Part shown: one piece after another, positions 62,707 through 64,000 of the stretch
How positions within the stretch are numbered: the first letter of the stretch is position 1
Layout: each line of letters starts with the position of its first letter
DNA from: Butyrivibrio sp. M55
Lineage (GTDB): Bacteria > Bacillota > Clostridia > Lachnospirales > Lachnospiraceae
Assembly: GCF_900116865.1 (NCBI RefSeq)
Contig: NZ_FPCD01000001.1
Location: 434,001-498,000 of the forward strand
Direction: 5' to 3'
Length of the DNA: 64,000 nt
Translations under genes and position numbers: made by a program
Notes under the pieces: generated by a model
The model's database searches: none
Seen by the model: the letters and a program-made list of their open reading frames with translations, nothing else
What the model was told of the DNA's origin: nothing

Positions 62707-62822
62707 CTTATATATTTTTTCTTTCCATGAAATATATAAGCCCCCATAAGTTCTTGTACTGGTTTATATGCCATATAGAACTCAAGGACCTATTAGCTCC
62801 CCCCTCATTTGCTAATAGGTCC
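62707..62822 (+). ncRNA. Structured RNA candidate with C-rich loops
   Basis: Three nested or sequential dyads: CTTATATATTT/AAATATATAAG (62707-62740), AGTTCT/AGAACT (62749-62782), and a perfect 12-bp GGACCTATTAGC/GCTAATAGGTCC (62786-62822) with a TCCCCCC-containing loop. Another CCCCC run lies between the first two. The C-rich unpaired segments resemble those of the candidate small RNA at 51084-51204. It could be an sRNA or the leader of the 111-aa gene, whose start is 33 bases downstream. Confidence 0.45.
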
Positions 62823-62854
62823 ATATTATTTAATCAGATTGGCGGAGAAATATT

Positions 62855-63190
62855 ATGATTTTTTTCCATAAAAAGTCGGAGAAAATTGCTTCCAAATATA
62901 GAATCGTAAAAACTATAGAAAAGACTCATATTGACCCTGAAAGCCTTTCTTTTGAGTATTCCGATACAGACATAAGTATCCTTAAAGACGATATTGGTCA
63001 AAAATATCTAAGAGTTTATAAGAAAAATTGTACGTCTGAAGCGAACGGCCGCCCCATAACCGCAATCAGCGACACATGTTATCCTTTAGAAAAAGGCGAA
63101 AAGGTCACAACAAAAAACTGGCAGAAAATTATGCTTGATCACTATGCTGATGAAATCATCCTAAAACAGGAAAGCTATTGCGGAGTATAG
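62855..63190 (+). CDS. Hypothetical 111-aa protein
   Basis: A soluble, charged protein starting IFFHKKSEKIASKYRIVK, containing DISILKDDIGQKYLRVYKKN and TYPLEKGEKVTTKNW-like segments, ending ESYCGV. CGGAG lies nine bases before the ATG. The family is not recognised. It converges with the 77-aa gene. Confidence 0.6.
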   Translation: MIFFHKKSEKIASKYRIVKTIEKTHIDPESLSFEYSDTDISILKDDIGQKYLRVYKKNCTSEANGRPITAISDTCYPLEKGEKVTTKNWQKIMLDHYADEIILKQESYCGV

Positions 63191-63206
63191 CACATCGAAA
63201 CTCTAA

Positions 63207-63315
63207 CCCGTGCCCATACCCCCGCACTTTATCACATCCTATTCCCGTAATCCTTCCTTAGCCCGTGCCCATACCCCCGCGCCCAATCACATCTTATACC
63301 CGCATTCCTTCTTCA
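63207..63315. repeat. Imperfect 55-bp tandem duplication
   Basis: CCCGTGCCCATACCCCCGC occurs exactly at 63207-63225 and 63262-63280, each followed by a similar stretch (ATCACATCCTATTCCCGTAA against ATCACATCTTATACCCGCAT, then TCCTTC/TTCCTTC). The second copy runs into the last codons of the 77-aa gene, so the first is a duplicated gene end. Confidence 0.75.
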
Positions 63316-63520
63316 CCGGTCCATCAATTCCCGACTCATAGTGCGCCCTAAACTCCATATTGATCTCGCGGATTTCCTTAACGCCATCTATGTATGGCTG
63401 ATACATCTCGATCACCCCCGCGCTGCAGCCGTCACAACTGCCATCGATATTACCGATCGATTCAGCAACAATGCGCTCCCTTTCTTCTCTTGTAGTGTCT
63501 TTAATCAAAATAGAATCCAT
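63287..63520 (-). CDS. Conserved small protein with CDGC motif, 77 aa
   Basis: A 77-aa protein with a central IDGSCDGCSAGVIEMYQPYIDG and a third Cys near the end (KKECGYKM). The CxxC plus distal Cys could bind a metal. I recall similar small proteins in other Lachnospiraceae, without known function. GAGGAG lies seven bases before the ATG. It starts 20 bases after the stop of the GGDEF gene and is probably co-transcribed with it. Confidence 0.7.
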   Translation of the reverse strand: MDSILIKDTTREERERIVAESIGNIDGSCDGCSAGVIEMYQPYIDGVKEIREINMEFRAHYESGIDGPVKKECGYKM

Positions 63521-63540
63521 ATTTATCTCCTCATTCTCCT

Positions 63541-64000
63541 CTATCTCCCCGTACCTCGTTCTCTTTTTTCATTATACATAGCCGCATCCGCCTTAACTAT
63601 AAGGCTCTTAAGCGAATCCGCCTCTTCAAGCTTCGCAATGCCGATACTGACTGTCAGCTCAAACGGAAGTTTCTCCTCTTTCACAAGCTCAGCGAGCCTT
63701 GTATTTATGGCGTTCTTAAGTTCCTCGTTCGAAGCACTGCCTTCCGAAGACAACAGAATAACGAATTCATCGCCGCCATACCTTGCAATGATACCCCTGC
63801 GCCCTACTGCCTTGCAACCTTCCCGCAGCGCCTTGGCAATCAGTTTAAGCGCATTGTCCCCCTGAAGATGCCCGTAAGTGTCATTGATGGATTTGAAATG
63901 ATTAGCGTCCGCCAAAAGGAGAAAGATCTTTTCCTGATCACTCTTCCCCCTCTTAATCTGCTCAAATGACAGATTGAGCTGCTTCCTGTTGTTAAGCCCC
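63541..64000 (-). CDS. Diguanylate cyclase, GGDEF domain (5' part outside window)
   Basis: The frame runs through the right edge. Visible are the domain start GLNNR, the metal motif LLLADANHFKSINDTYGH, an intact active site RYGGDEF, and the end VSIGIAKLEEADSL...KADAAMYNEKRERGTGR. It should make c-di-GMP, opposing the EAL protein at 54435. No I-site RxxD is obvious before GGDEF. The sensor domain is not in view. Confidence 0.93.
   Translation of the reverse strand, partial: GLNNRKQLNLSFEQIKRGKSDQEKIFLLLADANHFKSINDTYGHLQGDNALKLIAKALREGCKAVGRRGIIARYGGDEFVILLSSEGSASNEELKNAINTRLAELVKEEKLPFELTVSIGIAKLEEADSLKSLIVKADAAMYNEKRERGTGR

Noticed and set aside
63341..63865. 174-codon plus-strand frame
   Set aside because: Antisense to the GGDEF and CDGC genes, Ser/Leu-rich.

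Overview
The window looks like the chromosome of a low-GC Clostridia, most likely a Lachnospiraceae gut or rumen anaerobe close to Butyrivibrio, Lachnospira or Roseburia. This is an inference from gene content, not from a marker gene. The supports are AGGAGG-type ribosome sites, sigma-A-like promoters, the yicC-remA-gmk-rpoZ-rimO-pgsA order, a PadR-DUF1700-DUF4097 set, a LplB/YtcP-type sugar ABC importer with GH32 and fructokinase, SpoVB-like flippase, GlgA and c-di-GMP proteins. About nine tenths of the genes are on the minus strand.

Layout. 1-8.3 kb: 5' part of ftsK/spoIIIE, an unknown 189-aa protein, pyridoxal kinase, a chemoreceptor, glutamate 5-kinase, a YczE-type membrane protein and a GH3 hexosaminidase. 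8.3-13.7 kb: a ribosome-rescue and housekeeping block, gpmI-secG-rnr-smpB-ssrA. 13.8-17.4 kb: thiN, a CDF metal exporter and a DUF4153 protein. 17.8-25.8 kb: a tightly packed probable operon of nine genes (yicC, remA, gmk, rpoZ, rimO, pgsA, a DEAD-box helicase, a K+ channel, a HAD phosphatase). 26-28.7 kb: divergent tagaturonate reductase and SGNH esterase, with LacI/CcpA-type operators.

28.8-29.23 kb holds the remnant of a type II CRISPR-Cas locus: a 44-codon cas9 start (RuvC-I only) and a complete-looking divergent tracrRNA with a consensus promoter and terminator. No array, cas1 or cas2 is present here. 29.3-36.7 kb is a sucrose/fructan utilisation locus (two permeases, binding protein, GH32, fructokinase) with a divergent LacI regulator and several matching operators. 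36.8-42.1 kb: PspC protein, RqcH, and unknown membrane or lipoproteins.

42.2-44.65 kb is a candidate RiPP system. A 315-aa precursor has a chagasin-like N-terminal domain followed by 15 YGY units, 14 of them ending in Cys (consensus KYGYPCG). A radical SAM/SPASM enzyme with a C-terminal TPR region is encoded 50 bp downstream. 44.8-50.9 kb: exonuclease, flippase, glycogen synthase, TrpRS and a lone CbiD. 51.0-51.2 kb holds a candidate C-rich small RNA. 51.2-54.1 kb: small protein, C1 protease and C39-like protein. 54.4-58.8 kb: EAL protein, DUF4003, and the PadR-DUF1700-DUF4097 operon. 59-61 kb: SDR and a rhodanese-TtcA fusion. 61-64 kb: small unknown proteins including one Nif11-like peptide, a structured RNA-like region, a short tandem duplication and the 3' part of a GGDEF gene.

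No tRNA, rRNA, insertion sequence or CRISPR array was seen.
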